From assembly GCF_015351075.1 (NCBI RefSeq), contig NZ_JADKRS010000002.1, forward strand, positions 310,001 to 374,000: a DNA stretch of 64,000 nucleotides, given 5' to 3'. The DNA comes from Clavibacter sp. VKM Ac-2873 (GTDB taxonomy: Bacteria > Actinomycetota > Actinomycetes > Actinomycetales > Microbacteriaceae). Under the pieces are notes generated by a model. That model was not told where the DNA came from, did no database searches, and was given only the letters and a program-made list of their open reading frames with translations. The first letter of the stretch is position 1; every line of letters starts with the position of its first letter. The position numbers were made by a program, and so were the translations under genes. Of the stretch, positions 33,900-43,058 are shown piece by piece.

Positions 33900-34538
33900 T
33901 CAGCGGGGGAGCGCGCTCGCGCTCTGCGGGTCCTCGATGAGCGCCGCGGCGCCGTCGCGGTCGAGGCTGCCCGGGAAGTTGAGGTGCGTGAAGCGGCCGT
34001 CGGGGTCGTAGGACGCGGTGGGCGCCGCGATGCGGGACCCGCGCACCGCGGCCAGGAGCGCCGCCGTCCGCTCGGGCGAGAGCGCGTCGGTCGCGCCGAT
34101 CGCGAGCACGACGCGGAACCGGGCGCCGTCGGCGAGGTCGAGCCGGATCACGAGGGGATCCCGCCGCGGGTGCTTCCGCGGCGCGTCGTACCGCGACTCC
34201 CGCGGGACCGGCGCGGTCTCGATGCGGGCGCCGATGAGGTCGGCGAACGGACGCTCCGTCCCGCGGAGGCGCAGGACACCGCGAGCGGCGTCGACGTCGA
34301 GCCCCGGCGTGAGGCGCGTGATGGCGAGGAGGAGGACCGCCCCGCCGGCGGCGACGCCGAGCCCGACGGTCGCCGCGACGGTGAGCCAGCCGCCGCCGAC
34401 GGCGTCCTCCACCTGGCGGCCGAGGTAGCCGAGGGGGTTCGCGCCCAGCCACGCGATGAGGGCGAACCACAGCCCGCCCAAGAGCAGGCGTTGCCGGAAG
34501 CTGGGCGCCGGGATCCGCACCCACGCGACGCCGACCAT
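33900..34538 (-). CDS. two-helix membrane protein with PH-like C-terminal domain
   Basis: 212 residues. Two hydrophobic helices (about 17-37 and 50-75) are followed by a soluble region with RGVLRLRGTERPFADLIGARIE, shown in part, and beta-strand patterns that resemble bacterial PH-like (DUF) domains. TAGGGT (34550-34545 on the coding strand) ends 6 bp before the ATG, so a leaderless message is likely. Function is unknown. Confidence 0.65.
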   Translation of the reverse strand: MVGVAWVRIPAPSFRQRLLLGGLWFALIAWLGANPLGYLGRQVEDAVGGGWLTVAATVGLGVAAGGAVLLLAITRLTPGLDVDAARGVLRLRGTERPFADLIGARIETAPVPRESRYDAPRKHPRRDPLVIRLDLADGARFRVVLAIGATDALSPERTAALLAAVRGSRIAAPTASYDPDGRFTHLNFPGSLDRDGAAALIEDPQSASALPR

Positions 34539-34665
34539 GCTCCGACCCTACGGGCGCGGATCCGGCGGGACGGCCCGGCAGGCACCCATCCGCGCCCCCA
34601 GAACGAGGCGCGCGCAATCCGTCCGACCCGGTCGGTCCGCGCGCGCGCTCCGGTTGGATGGACCC

Positions 34666-35307
34666 ATGCAGACACCCCCGGCCGCGCCCGCGCGGCTGCT
34701 CCTCACCCGGCACGCGCCGACGCCCTGGAACCGGGAGTACCGCTACGACTCGCGCACCGACATCGACGTCGACGACGACGCGGCCGCGCAGCTCGCGCCC
34801 CTCGCGGCGCGGCTGCGCGGAGAGGGCGTCCAGCGGATCCTCGTGAGCACGATGGCGCGCGCCCGCAGCACCGCGCGGATCCTGCAGGAGCAGGGCGTCG
34901 CGCCGGGCGTCGTGCCCGAGCCGCGGCCCGAGCTGGTGGAGCTCGACTTCGGCGGCTTCGAGGGGATCACGCGCGACGAGCTCCGCGGACCCGTGCACGG
35001 CGCGGCGTTCGCGGCCTGGCTCACGGGCGAGGATGGCGAGCCGGCGGCGCCGGGCGGCGGCGAGACGTGGGCGGCGGCGGCCGTGCGGGCGCGCGCGGTC
35101 CTCGAGGACGTGGCGGCGGATCCGCGCACCACGCTCGTGGTCGCGCACGGCTACCTGCTCCGTGTGCTCTACCTCACGGCGCTCCGCCGGTCGCCCGCGC
35201 TCACGCGGTCCCTGGTGTGGGCGAACGGGCAGCTCATCGAGCTGGAGCGCGACGGATCCGGGTGGCGCGAGCGCGGGACGGACGCCCCGCCGGCGCCGGC
35301 GGGCTAG
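34666..35307 (+). CDS. histidine-phosphatase (phosphoglycerate-mutase-like) protein
   Basis: 213 residues. The RHG-type motif reads LTRHAPTPWNREYRYDSRTD with catalytic His. The second half has RARSTARIL, the acid/base Glu in ELDFGGFEGIT and VVAHGYLLRVL with the second catalytic His. It may act on small phosphoesters. The 3' end overlaps the convergent gene: CTAG at 35304-35307 supplies TAG stops on both strands. Confidence 0.88.
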   Translation: MQTPPAAPARLLLTRHAPTPWNREYRYDSRTDIDVDDDAAAQLAPLAARLRGEGVQRILVSTMARARSTARILQEQGVAPGVVPEPRPELVELDFGGFEGITRDELRGPVHGAAFAAWLTGEDGEPAAPGGGETWAAAAVRARAVLEDVAADPRTTLVVAHGYLLRVLYLTALRRSPALTRSLVWANGQLIELERDGSGWRERGTDAPPAPAG

Positions 35308-35672
35308 TCGTCGGCGACGGACGGGTCCGTGCAGTCCGCGGGGTAGCGGAGCTCGAACACGACGTCGTCGATCGTGCCCGTCCACACCATGTCGTCGCCG
35401 CGGCGCGCGAGCGGGCCGTCGGTGAGGTCGATGGCGTCGGCCAGGCCGAGCCCCGCGATCCACGACTCGATCACCTCGCGCCGCACCTCGGGCGCGTACG
35501 CGTCGGCGTCACCCGAGAAGTGCACGCCCTCCCACGGGCCGCCGAGCTGCCACGCGAGCGGCGGCAGTCCGCGGATCTCGCCCTCGGCGTTCCAGGCCAG
35601 GCCGATGGAGGTCTCGATCGCCAGCCGCGTGATGCGGCGCTCGGTGGGGACGTGCTCGGGTGCGGTCGACAC
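35304..35672 (-). CDS. 122-residue acidic protein of unknown function
   Basis: The product starts STAPEHVPTERRITRLAIET. It has Trp- and Gly-rich middle motifs (LAWQLGGPWEGVHFSGD) and ends with TGTIDDVVFELRYP and an acidic tail. It has no TM helix or signal peptide. GTG at 35672 follows GAGGAG at SD spacing; the frame stays open upstream. No family was recognised. Confidence 0.6.
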   Translation of the reverse strand: MSTAPEHVPTERRITRLAIETSIGLAWNAEGEIRGLPPLAWQLGGPWEGVHFSGDADAYAPEVRREVIESWIAGLGLADAIDLTDGPLARRGDDMVWTGTIDDVVFELRYPADCTDPSVADD

Positions 35673-35937
35673 GGTGTCTCCTCGTGCGGCCGGTGCGGCC
35701 GTGGTCGTGCGGGGGATCACCCGCACCGTAACGAAGGCGCAGGCCGCCCCGCCACCCGCATGCGCGGCGCGGACATGCGACGGGACTCCGGGACGGTCGT
35801 ATTTCCTCACGCGATGGGTGAGAGGATGAGCGCGGCGGAGGCAGGGGATCCGGGCGGGGGACCGCGCGGGACCGGCACCGCTCGCCGGGCGCATCGGGGG
35901 ATGACGACCACGGCGCGCGACCACACGAGGGGGATGC

Positions 35938-36276
35938 ATGGCGCTCACGACCGCCACCGCACTACGCGAGGACGACGTCACCGTCGTCACCGCCACGGGG
36001 CTGCTCAACATGGCGGCGGCGCCGGAACTCCGGCAGGCGATCCACGACGCGCTCGAGCCCGCGCCGCGGCGGATCGTCGTCGACCTCGCCGGCGTCGAGT
36101 TCATCGACTCGTCCGGCCTCGGCGCCCTCATCGCGGGCCTCCGGGCGGCGCGCGACGGCGGCGGTGATCTCCGCATCGCGGCACCCGGCCCCCAGGTCGC
36201 GATGGTGCTCCAGATCTCCAACCTCGACCGCGTGCTCGTCTCCACGCCGACCGCCGAGGCGGCCTACCGTGACTGA
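35938..36276 (+). CDS. anti-sigma-factor antagonist (STAS domain)
   Basis: 112 residues forming one STAS domain: GLLNMAAAPELRQAI, then VVDLAGVEFIDSSGLGALIAG, with the conserved phosphorylatable Ser in IDSSGLG. It acts as an RsbV/SpoIIAA-like switch that binds the anti-sigma factor when dephosphorylated. The neighbours are its kinase and two phosphatases. The SD is GAGGGGG; an earlier ATG at 35934 is out of frame. The gene overlaps the kinase by 8 bp. Confidence 0.93.
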   Translation: MALTTATALREDDVTVVTATGLLNMAAAPELRQAIHDALEPAPRRIVVDLAGVEFIDSSGLGALIAGLRAARDGGGDLRIAAPGPQVAMVLQISNLDRVLVSTPTAEAAYRD

Positions 36277-36691
36277 GACCACCCGCAGCCTCACGCTCCA
36301 GTCCCCGCCCGACGACGTGGACGCGGTCCACGAGCTCGTCGCGGGCCTCTGGGACGACCGCCCCGACGTGGGCGCGCTCGACCGCATGGCGTTCGAGACG
36401 GCGCTCGTCGAGCTCGCGTCCAACGTGATCGAGCACGCGGACCACGGCCAGGGCGTCACCTGCGTGGTGAGCGTCACGGTCGACGACGGCGTGATGAGCG
36501 CGAAGCTGCGCGACGGATCCGAGCCGGGCGACTTCCGGCTCGTCCGCCGCGAGATGCCGGGCGCCGACGCCGAGTCCGGCCGCGGCCTCGCCATGGTGCA
36601 GATGCTGTGCGACGAGCTGACCTACGACCGGGTCGGCGGCGAGAACGTGTGGAGCGTCCGCCGGACCCGGATCGAGCCCGAGGCGTCCTGA
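36269..36691 (+). CDS. anti-sigma factor/serine kinase (RsbW-like HATPase)
   Basis: 140 residues of the HATPase_c_2 class: ALVELASNVIEHADHG (N box), KLRDGSEPGDF (G1-like) and SGRGLAMVQMLCDELTY (G2-like). It would phosphorylate the STAS protein and hold a sigma factor inactive. The GTG lies inside the 3' end of the STAS gene and the stop shares one base with the next ATG, so all three are coupled. No sigma factor gene is adjacent, so the partner is elsewhere. Confidence 0.9.
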   Translation: MTETTRSLTLQSPPDDVDAVHELVAGLWDDRPDVGALDRMAFETALVELASNVIEHADHGQGVTCVVSVTVDDGVMSAKLRDGSEPGDFRLVRREMPGADAESGRGLAMVQMLCDELTYDRVGGENVWSVRRTRIEPEAS

Positions 36692-38019
36692 TGGTCGCGC
36701 CCGTGCCCGCTCCACGGCGCGCCGCGGCCTCCCTGCCCGACTGGGTCGGCCGCGCGGCCTGGATCCCCGAGTCCTCCGCCCGCCCCGGATCCGCCGGCAC
36801 GTCCGGCCCCACCCCCGCGCTCAAGCAGCTGCCGATGCTGGTGCTCTTCGTCCTCGCGGTGCTCACCAGCCTCAGCGTGCCGTCGCTCGCCGTCACCGCG
36901 CCGCGCTCGCTCGTCATCGGCTGCGGGGTCGTCGTGGTCGCCACCCTCCTCGCCCTCCTCGTGACCTGGCGCCCCGACCTCGCCCGCTTCGCCGAGCTGG
37001 TGCCCGCGCTCGACTTCCTGGCCGTGGGGATGCTGCGGATCGCGACGGGCGAGAACGCCTCCATCTACGGATCGCTCGTCATCCTGCCGGTCGTCTGGTT
37101 CAGCCTCAATCCGGGGCGCTGGAACGTGCTCGTCGCGTTCCTCGGCGTGTACGTGACCCTCGGCCTGCCGCTCCTCCTCGGGCTCGGGGATCAGAACGCG
37201 AACGAGCTGTGGCGCGGGTTCTTCAGCGCCCTCGCCTTCGGGGTCGCGGCGCTCGTGGTCAACGAGCTGTCCCGGCGCACCCGCTTCAGCCTCGAGGCCT
37301 CGCGCGACCGCGAGCGGGTGAGCGAGGAGGAGCTGACCCGGGCGTCCATCGTGCAGCAGGCGCTCCTGCCGAAGACGACCGTGCCGCTCCCCGGCTACCA
37401 GGTCGCGGGCGCGTGCCTGCCGTCCAAGGCCGTGGGCGGCGACTTCTTCGACTGGTACCCGGTGAAGGAGGGCCTCGCGTTCACCCTTGGCGACGTGATG
37501 GGCAAGGGCGTGGGGGCGGGGATCATCGCGGCCACCGCGCGCGCGGTCGTGCGCAGCGCCAAGAACGTGCCGGATCCCGTCGCGGCCATCGAGCGCACCT
37601 CCGACTGCTTCACCGCGGAGCTGAGCGCGGCCGCCTCCTTCGCGACGGTCTTCCACGCGCGCGTCCGCGCCGAGGACCACACCGTCCTCTACGCCGACGC
37701 GGGCCACGGCCTCTCCGCGCTGGTGCGCGCGGACGGCACGCACGAGCGCCTCGAGTCGACGGATCTCCCCGTCGGCGTTCCCGGGGCGGCCGGCTGGCGG
37801 ACCCACGAGATCCTGCTCGGCCCCGGCGACCTCATCGTCACCTTCAGCGACGGCGTCCTCGACCTCTACGACGGCACGCTGCGCGCGGTGGAGCAGGTCG
37901 CCGAGCTGGCGTGCGCGTCCGCGTCGGCGGAGGAGCTGGTGGGGCGGATCACCGCGCTCGCCGGCGGCCAGGCGAACCCGGACGACGTCACCGTGGTGGT
38001 GCTGCGCCGCGACTCCTGA
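36691..38019 (+). CDS. membrane PP2C (SpoIIE/RsbU-type) phosphatase
   Basis: 442 residues: N-terminal tail, about five to six TM segments (about 48-180), a short coiled linker (EASRDRERVSEEELTRA), then a SpoIIE/PP2C domain (about 225-442). The metal-binding Asp is in KAVGGDFFDWY, and the domain also carries GDVMGKGVGAGI, YADAGHG, VTFSDGVLDLYDG and NPDDVTVVVLR. It probably dephosphorylates the STAS protein in response to a membrane signal. A terminator follows. Confidence 0.92.
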   Translation: MVAPVPAPRRAAASLPDWVGRAAWIPESSARPGSAGTSGPTPALKQLPMLVLFVLAVLTSLSVPSLAVTAPRSLVIGCGVVVVATLLALLVTWRPDLARFAELVPALDFLAVGMLRIATGENASIYGSLVILPVVWFSLNPGRWNVLVAFLGVYVTLGLPLLLGLGDQNANELWRGFFSALAFGVAALVVNELSRRTRFSLEASRDRERVSEEELTRASIVQQALLPKTTVPLPGYQVAGACLPSKAVGGDFFDWYPVKEGLAFTLGDVMGKGVGAGIIAATARAVVRSAKNVPDPVAAIERTSDCFTAELSAAASFATVFHARVRAEDHTVLYADAGHGLSALVRADGTHERLESTDLPVGVPGAAGWRTHEILLGPGDLIVTFSDGVLDLYDGTLRAVEQVAELACASASAEELVGRITALAGGQANPDDVTVVVLRRDS

Positions 38020-38045
38020 GAGCCCTCCGTATCCGGGGAGGGCTC
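38020..38045 (+). terminator. 9-bp stem-loop after the phosphatase gene
   Basis: GAGCCCTCC (38020-38028) pairs with GGAGGGCTC (38037-38045) with an 8-nt loop, 2 bp after the stop codon. There is no T-tract. Confidence 0.6.
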
Positions 38046-38059
38046 CGAACACCCCGGCA

Positions 38060-38065
38060 TACACT
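38060..38065 (+). promoter_or_regulatory. candidate -10 box TACACT for the second phosphatase
   Basis: TACACT after a terminator suggests that the GAF-phosphatase has its own transcript, with a leader of about 80 nt before the ATG at 38152. Confidence 0.35.
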
Positions 38066-38151
38066 CGACGCAGGCGCCGCGGTCCGGGGGGATCGTGCGG
38101 CGGGCGGCACAACGCCCGACGCGACCGGTTCCGGATCCACCAGGGGGACAC

Positions 38152-39396
38152 ATGACCACGCAGGCACCCGTCGCGCGCTCGGGCGGATCCGACCCGGCGG
38201 GACGGGCCACCGGCAGCGTCTCGGGGCTGGACGAGCAGGCGCGGCTCCGCGCCGTGCAGGACCTCCGGCTGGTGGGATCCACCGCCGAGGAGCGCTTCGA
38301 CCGCGTCACCCGCATCGCGCGCGAGCTGTTCGACGTGCCCGTGGCCGAGATCAACCTCGTGGGCGACACGGAGCAGTTCACGAAGTCGCCGCAGCCCAAG
38401 GGCGTCTCGCTGCTGTCGGACCGCACGCAGTCGTTCTGCGACGTCGCCATCCGCGGCTCCGAGATCCTGGTCGTGCCGGACGCGACCCAGGACGAGCGCT
38501 TCGCGCACCGGACCACCGTCACGGGTCCCCGCCACATCCGCTTCTACGCCGGCCGCCCGCTCCTCTCCGGCGGCCAGACCGTCGGCACGCTCTGCCTCGT
38601 CGACACCGAGGCGCGCGACCTCGCGCCCGCGCAGGAGAAGCTGCTCGACGAGATGGGCGCCTGGGTCGAGCGGGAGCTGCGCGACAGCAGGGACGAGGAG
38701 CTCGCGGGCGAGATCCAGCGACGGCTCCTGCCCGTCGACCGTCCGCTCTGGCCCGACTTCGACCTCGCCGGCATCAGCCTCCCGGCCCGTGGCGTCGGCG
38801 GCGACTTCTACGCGTGGGGCGAGGATCCCGACGGGCTGCACCTGACCATCGCCGACGTGATGGGGAAGGGCGCGGGCGCTGCCATCCTCGCGTCCGCCGT
38901 GCGGTCGGCGTTCCAGGCGCATCGCGGCCCGGACGCGGAGCGCACGGTCACCGCGGTGCAGGCTCAGCTGCAGGCCGACCTCGACGTCACCGAGACGTTC
39001 GCGACGTTCCTGCACTGCCGCATCGACGGATCCACCGGCGCCTTCTCCTACGCGGACGGCGGCCACGGCCTCACCGTGCTCCTCCGCGCGGACGGCACGC
39101 ACGAGATGCTCCCGGCGCTCGGCCTCCCGCTCGGCGTCGTGGCCGACGCGAGCTGGGCGACCCACCCGGGCGCGATCGCGCCGGGCGACCGGCTCCTGGT
39201 CTTCACCGACGGCGCGCTCGACCTCTTCGACGGATCCCTCGACTCGGTCGCCCCGCTCGTGGAGCTGGTGCGCACGGCCGAGGACGCGGCGGAGACGGTG
39301 CAGCGCATCGCGGACGCGGCCGCCGCGGCCGCCGCGCGCGGCACCCTCGGCGACGACGTGTCGGCGGTGTGCGTCCGCTACGCGGGCGGCGCCTGA
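38152..39396 (+). CDS. GAF-domain PP2C (SpoIIE-type) phosphatase
   Basis: 414 residues: a GAF domain (about 40-175) with RIARELFDVPVAEINLVGD and LPVV-like FYAGRPLLSGGQTVGTLCLVD, shown in parts. The SpoIIE phosphatase domain (about 190-414) carries RGVGGDFYAW, IADVMGKGAGAAIL, YADGGHGLTV, VFTDGALDLFDGS and GDDVSAVCVRY. It is soluble, unlike the upstream membrane phosphatase, so two different signals may feed one partner-switching module. CAGGGGGA gives the SD. Confidence 0.92.
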   Translation: MTTQAPVARSGGSDPAGRATGSVSGLDEQARLRAVQDLRLVGSTAEERFDRVTRIARELFDVPVAEINLVGDTEQFTKSPQPKGVSLLSDRTQSFCDVAIRGSEILVVPDATQDERFAHRTTVTGPRHIRFYAGRPLLSGGQTVGTLCLVDTEARDLAPAQEKLLDEMGAWVERELRDSRDEELAGEIQRRLLPVDRPLWPDFDLAGISLPARGVGGDFYAWGEDPDGLHLTIADVMGKGAGAAILASAVRSAFQAHRGPDAERTVTAVQAQLQADLDVTETFATFLHCRIDGSTGAFSYADGGHGLTVLLRADGTHEMLPALGLPLGVVADASWATHPGAIAPGDRLLVFTDGALDLFDGSLDSVAPLVELVRTAEDAAETVQRIADAAAAAAARGTLGDDVSAVCVRYAGGA

Positions 39397-39416
39397 GCGG
39401 CGGTCCGACTGCCGCT

Positions 39417-40073
39417 TCAGTCGCCTGGGGTCCCGTCCCTCCCGGCCGCGCTGACCATGGCGGCTGCTTCGCGTCGCCGCGCTCGCTTCACGCGCGCCGC
39501 CCTCCATCGTGTCCTCGCGATGTCGGCGGTCTCCCGGACGGACGCCAATCGGACCACCGGCTCGAGGCCGGACACCCGCATCGCCTTCCTCCGCATGTTG
39601 CGAGCCGTCCACGCGGCGAACATCGACAGGAGTCCGACCAGCCCGCCGATGAAGAACAGGATCCCGAGGGCGAGGGTCGAGGCGCGTGCCGGTGATTCCG
39701 CGTGCGCCTGCGGCGACTCGAGGAGTACGAAGCCGCCGACTACCAAGACCGTGCAGTAGGTGCTGAACAGCCCGGTGAGCACAGTCGGCATCTCCGTTGG
39801 CGAGCGTCGGATCCGGAAGTCGACGGTACCCGCGCGGATGATCCATCGCAGCCTGTGGAGCTCCTGCTCGTGGGCGCGCTGTGCTGTAGCGGCATCGAGG
39901 TGCGGGTCCATGCCGGCGGTGCCCATCGCCTCCAGGAGCTCGAGGATCCGTCCGGCCTGCTCTGTCCGTTCCGTCCGACGCTGCTCGCGTCGTTCGTTCA
40001 GCCTGAGCGCGATCGTCGCTGCGACGCTCACCCCGCTAACCACGACCCCCAGCGCCGACCACTCCCACATCAT
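39417..40073 (-). CDS. membrane protein at the 3' end of the secretion locus
   Basis: 218 residues: an N-terminal helix (about 5-24), a charged coiled region (NERREQRRTERTEQAGRILELL, shown in part), two TM helices (about 95-115 and 125-150) and a very basic tail. Codon use is less GC-biased than in the secretion genes. ATG at 40073 overlaps the upstream gene as ATGA, so it is coupled to it. It has no recognised family; it may be a late or accessory part of the secretion locus. Confidence 0.65.
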   Translation of the reverse strand: MMWEWSALGVVVSGVSVAATIALRLNERREQRRTERTEQAGRILELLEAMGTAGMDPHLDAATAQRAHEQELHRLRWIIRAGTVDFRIRRSPTEMPTVLTGLFSTYCTVLVVGGFVLLESPQAHAESPARASTLALGILFFIGGLVGLLSMFAAWTARNMRRKAMRVSGLEPVVRLASVRETADIARTRWRAARVKRARRREAAAMVSAAGRDGTPGD

Positions 40074-40912
40074 GACGTCGCCGCGAGCGGCTGCAGGCTC
40101 GGGTGGTCGCGCACCGCGTCGAGGCCCTGAGTGCCGAGCACCGTGAGCACGGCGGCGATGGGGGCGTCGACGCCGCGGAGGCGCAGCGGCTCGACGTCGG
40201 GGAACTGGCAGACGAGCGCCCACTCGCGCACCTCGGGGTAGACCGCGGTCATGCCCGCGTACCAGAACGCGAGCCACCGGCCGCCGACCTGGCAGAGGAG
40301 CCGGCGGTCGGAGATCACGAGCCGGACGGGCTGCAGCTCGCGCCACCGCTCGGCGGCCTGCTGCTCCGCCGCGTTCCGCCGGGACGCGTTCCCGAGGGCC
40401 GCGACCGCCATCCCGCCGAGCACGAAGGCCGGGCTCCCGACGAGGAAGCCGCCGGAGCGCGCGTACGTGACGTCCTGCCCGTAGTACCGCTCGTAGTCCG
40501 CCTCCACGTCGTAGAGGAACACCTCCCCGGGCTCGGCGACGACGTCCCAGACGGGGAAGCCGGGCGGGCGCTCCCCGCGCAGCAGCGCCGCGCGGAGACG
40601 GCACGCCTCGGCCCAGCCCGCCGCGCTCCGGACGGCGAGGTCTTGCGCGGCCTCGGCCTGGCGGGCCGGCCGGGCGAGCTCGTGCCGGGCGCCGCGGACC
40701 ATCCCGGCGAGCACGCGCGCGCCGCGCACCAGGGTCCGCACGGCCGCGACGCAGAGGAGGAGGAGCACGAGCCCGGGGATGAGGGTCTCGGGTCGCGTGA
40801 GCACCGACGGATCCGCGGCCGCGGTCAGGAGCGCGAGCAGCCCCATGCCGAGCACGAGCAGAGCCGGCCAGCAGAGCAGCAGGCGGAACCAGCCCGGCAC
40901 CTCGCGCTTCAC
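40070..40912 (-). CDS. membrane protein of unknown function in the secretion operon
   Basis: 280 residues with two N-terminal TM helices (about 10-32 and 42-63), a helical linker and a beta-rich soluble part with YARSGGFLVGSPAFVLGGM, QPVRLVISDRRLLCQVGGRW and LRGVDAPIAAVLTVL, which resemble a PH/YcxB-like domain. GTG at 40912 overlaps the DUF4913 gene stop by GTGA. It is probably co-transcribed with the secretion genes. Confidence 0.65.
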   Translation of the reverse strand: MKREVPGWFRLLLCWPALLVLGMGLLALLTAAADPSVLTRPETLIPGLVLLLLCVAAVRTLVRGARVLAGMVRGARHELARPARQAEAAQDLAVRSAAGWAEACRLRAALLRGERPPGFPVWDVVAEPGEVFLYDVEADYERYYGQDVTYARSGGFLVGSPAFVLGGMAVAALGNASRRNAAEQQAAERWRELQPVRLVISDRRLLCQVGGRWLAFWYAGMTAVYPEVREWALVCQFPDVEPLRLRGVDAPIAAVLTVLGTQGLDAVRDHPSLQPLAATS

Positions 40913-41295
40913 GACTCCGCTCCCGCCGGATCCCGCCGCGGCGCGCACGGCAGCGGCTCGCCCGCCTCGGTGGTGGCGGAGGTGCGCGCGAAGGGACCGG
41001 TCGGGCCCATGAGCACGGCGAGGTGGTAGTCGGCGTGATCCCGCCACCAGACGCTCATGCCGGTCGCGCCCTCGAGTCGCAGGGCCTCCCACGCGAGCCA
41101 CAGCGCCTCGAGCCGCGCGACGGCCTCGGGGTGGCGCCACCACTCCGGATCCCACCGGCTCTCGCCGCGCGGGCTCACCTCGCGACGGTAGGCGGGCGCG
41201 AGGAACCCGCGCACGAACGCGTCGACGTCGGCGAAGACCGGTCCCGCGGATGCGGACGCGGCGGGCGCGTCGCCCCAGCCGAACGCGTCCGTCAC
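40909..41295 (-). CDS. DUF4913-like protein
   Basis: 128 residues with the DUF4913 pattern: DVDAFVRGFLAPAYRREV, WDPEWWRHPEAVARLEALWLAWEAL (shown in part), SVWWRDHADYHLAVLM and GPF. DUF4913 proteins accompany actinobacterial conjugation genes; no biochemical function is known. GTG at 41295 overlaps the coupling-protein stop by GTGA. Confidence 0.8.
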   Translation of the reverse strand: MTDAFGWGDAPAASASAGPVFADVDAFVRGFLAPAYRREVSPRGESRWDPEWWRHPEAVARLEALWLAWEALRLEGATGMSVWWRDHADYHLAVLMGPTGPFARTSATTEAGEPLPCAPRRDPAGAES

Positions 41296-43058
41296 GACGC
41301 GGCCCCCGGCGCCGCCGCGCGGCCGGCGACCGCGCGGGCGTCGGCGGCCGCGAGCGAGGCGCGGATGACGGCGGCCTCGGGCCCGTCCATCCACGGCACG
41401 GTCGCGATCATGGAGGCGCGCACCCCCGACGCGAGCAGCACGGCGCGGCCGCGGGGGAGCTCCGCGAGCTCCGAGGTGTCGAGGATCCGGCGCCGGTCGT
41501 TCTGCACGCTCGTGGAGCGGACGCCGCGCGTCGTCGAGCTGGAGACCGTCTCGTGGTCGTAGTCGCCGATGAGCTCGGACAGCTCCCGCAGCCACTCCGC
41601 CTCCTTCACGCCGCCGAGGTACACGACCTCGTTCGCGGCGCTGAAGAGCTTGCGCATGCCCTCCCGGCCGAACACGTCGACGCCCTGCGCGTACGACTGG
41701 AAGATCGAGAGGACGGGGATCCCGCGCGAGCCGAGGTGCGAGTAGAGGTCGGGCAGCTCCTTCCACCGGCACACGTTCGCGGCCTCGTCGAGCACGCACA
41801 CGAGCGGCGTGGTCAGGCGGCCGCCCGGCTGCGTGCGGGCGAGGCGCTCGGCGGCCTCGACGATCGCGACCGTGAGCGCCGTGACGAGCGGCGCGGCCGT
41901 GCCCTCGCCCTCCACGGAGAGGGAGTACAGGGTGTCGGAGGAGCGCACGAAGGCGTCGGGGTCGAGCCGGGGGCGGGGATCCGCGGCCGCGTCGCCGCCG
42001 GCGGGGGTGATCCACCGGTTGATGCGGCTGCTGCGCACGCACGACGCCATCTTCCGGGCCGTCGCGTACACGCCGTCGCGCTGCCGCGGCGAGGTGCGCG
42101 ACGCGCTCTCGACGTCGTCCGCGATGAGCGGGTAGCCGCCGCGGCGGAGGATGCCCACCATCTCGCGCTCGTCGGGATCCGTGAGCCAGCCGAGCACGTC
42201 CGTGATGGGCCGGCGGTCGAGCGCCGCCGCGAGGAGGAGGCCCGTGAGCAGGTCCTTGCCCGCCGCGTCGAAGAAGGCGTCGCCGCGGTCGTCGGGCTCC
42301 CGGGATCCCGCGGCGAAGTGCCCGGCGAGCTTCGCGGCGGAGGTGTCGTCGACGACGGAGGAGAGCGGGTCCCACCACCAGGTCGGCTCCTCGTCCACCA
42401 CCTGCTGCGGGTCGAACACCCACGCGGTGCCGACGCCCGCGCGGAGGTCGCGCGTGGCGCGCACGACGTCGGGCTTGTTGGAGGTGGTGACGAGCGCGCC
42501 GGGCGCCGCGAGGATCGCGGGCACCACGAGCGACGTGGTCTTGCCGACGCGGGGCCCGGCGATGCCGACGACCACGTCCTCCCACGAGGCGTAGACCATG
42601 CCGCCGGAGCGGAGGTCGCGGCCGAGCGGCAGCCCGGGGCGCCCGGGCACGCCGAGGCGCGCGGCCTTCGCGAGGGACGCGCGCTCGTGCAGCTCGTCGA
42701 GGTCGGACGCGGAGGCGAGGTAGCGGGCGCTGCGGTCGACGCGCGTGCGTCCGCGGCCGAGGCGGCGGACGGCGCGCGCGACGGCGACCGCGAGCGCCGT
42801 GAGGAGCGCGGCGACGACCACGGCGATCACGACCGCGAGAGGGGTCCAGGCGACCTCGCCCTTCTTCAGCGCGATGGCGACGGCGAGCGGATCCCCGGGC
42901 AGCGCCGCCCCCTGGCCCGTGAGCGCGTGGGCCGCGGCGAGTCCCGCCCACGCGGAGGCGAGCAGGCCGGCGGCGATGCCGATCGCCCACGTCGCGATGA
43001 TCGTGCCCGGGTTCGCGCGCCCCGGCTCGGCCCGGCGGTTGGTCTGCTCGGCCCTCAT
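41292..43058 (-). CDS. TraD/VirD4-like type IV coupling ATPase
   Basis: 588 residues. Two TM helices (about 20-45 and 72-95) anchor an ATPase domain with Walker A IAGPRVGKTTSL (about 167-178), TSNKPDVV, and Walker B VCVLDEAANVC (about 425). The family motif SIFQSYAQGVDVFG follows. This protein class feeds substrates to a type IV channel. It overlaps the VirB4-like gene by ATGA and the DUF4913 gene by GTGA. Confidence 0.92.
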   Translation of the reverse strand: MRAEQTNRRAEPGRANPGTIIATWAIGIAAGLLASAWAGLAAAHALTGQGAALPGDPLAVAIALKKGEVAWTPLAVVIAVVVAALLTALAVAVARAVRRLGRGRTRVDRSARYLASASDLDELHERASLAKAARLGVPGRPGLPLGRDLRSGGMVYASWEDVVVGIAGPRVGKTTSLVVPAILAAPGALVTTSNKPDVVRATRDLRAGVGTAWVFDPQQVVDEEPTWWWDPLSSVVDDTSAAKLAGHFAAGSREPDDRGDAFFDAAGKDLLTGLLLAAALDRRPITDVLGWLTDPDEREMVGILRRGGYPLIADDVESASRTSPRQRDGVYATARKMASCVRSSRINRWITPAGGDAAADPRPRLDPDAFVRSSDTLYSLSVEGEGTAAPLVTALTVAIVEAAERLARTQPGGRLTTPLVCVLDEAANVCRWKELPDLYSHLGSRGIPVLSIFQSYAQGVDVFGREGMRKLFSAANEVVYLGGVKEAEWLRELSELIGDYDHETVSSSTTRGVRSTSVQNDRRRILDTSELAELPRGRAVLLASGVRASMIATVPWMDGPEAAVIRASLAAADARAVAGRAAAPGAAS

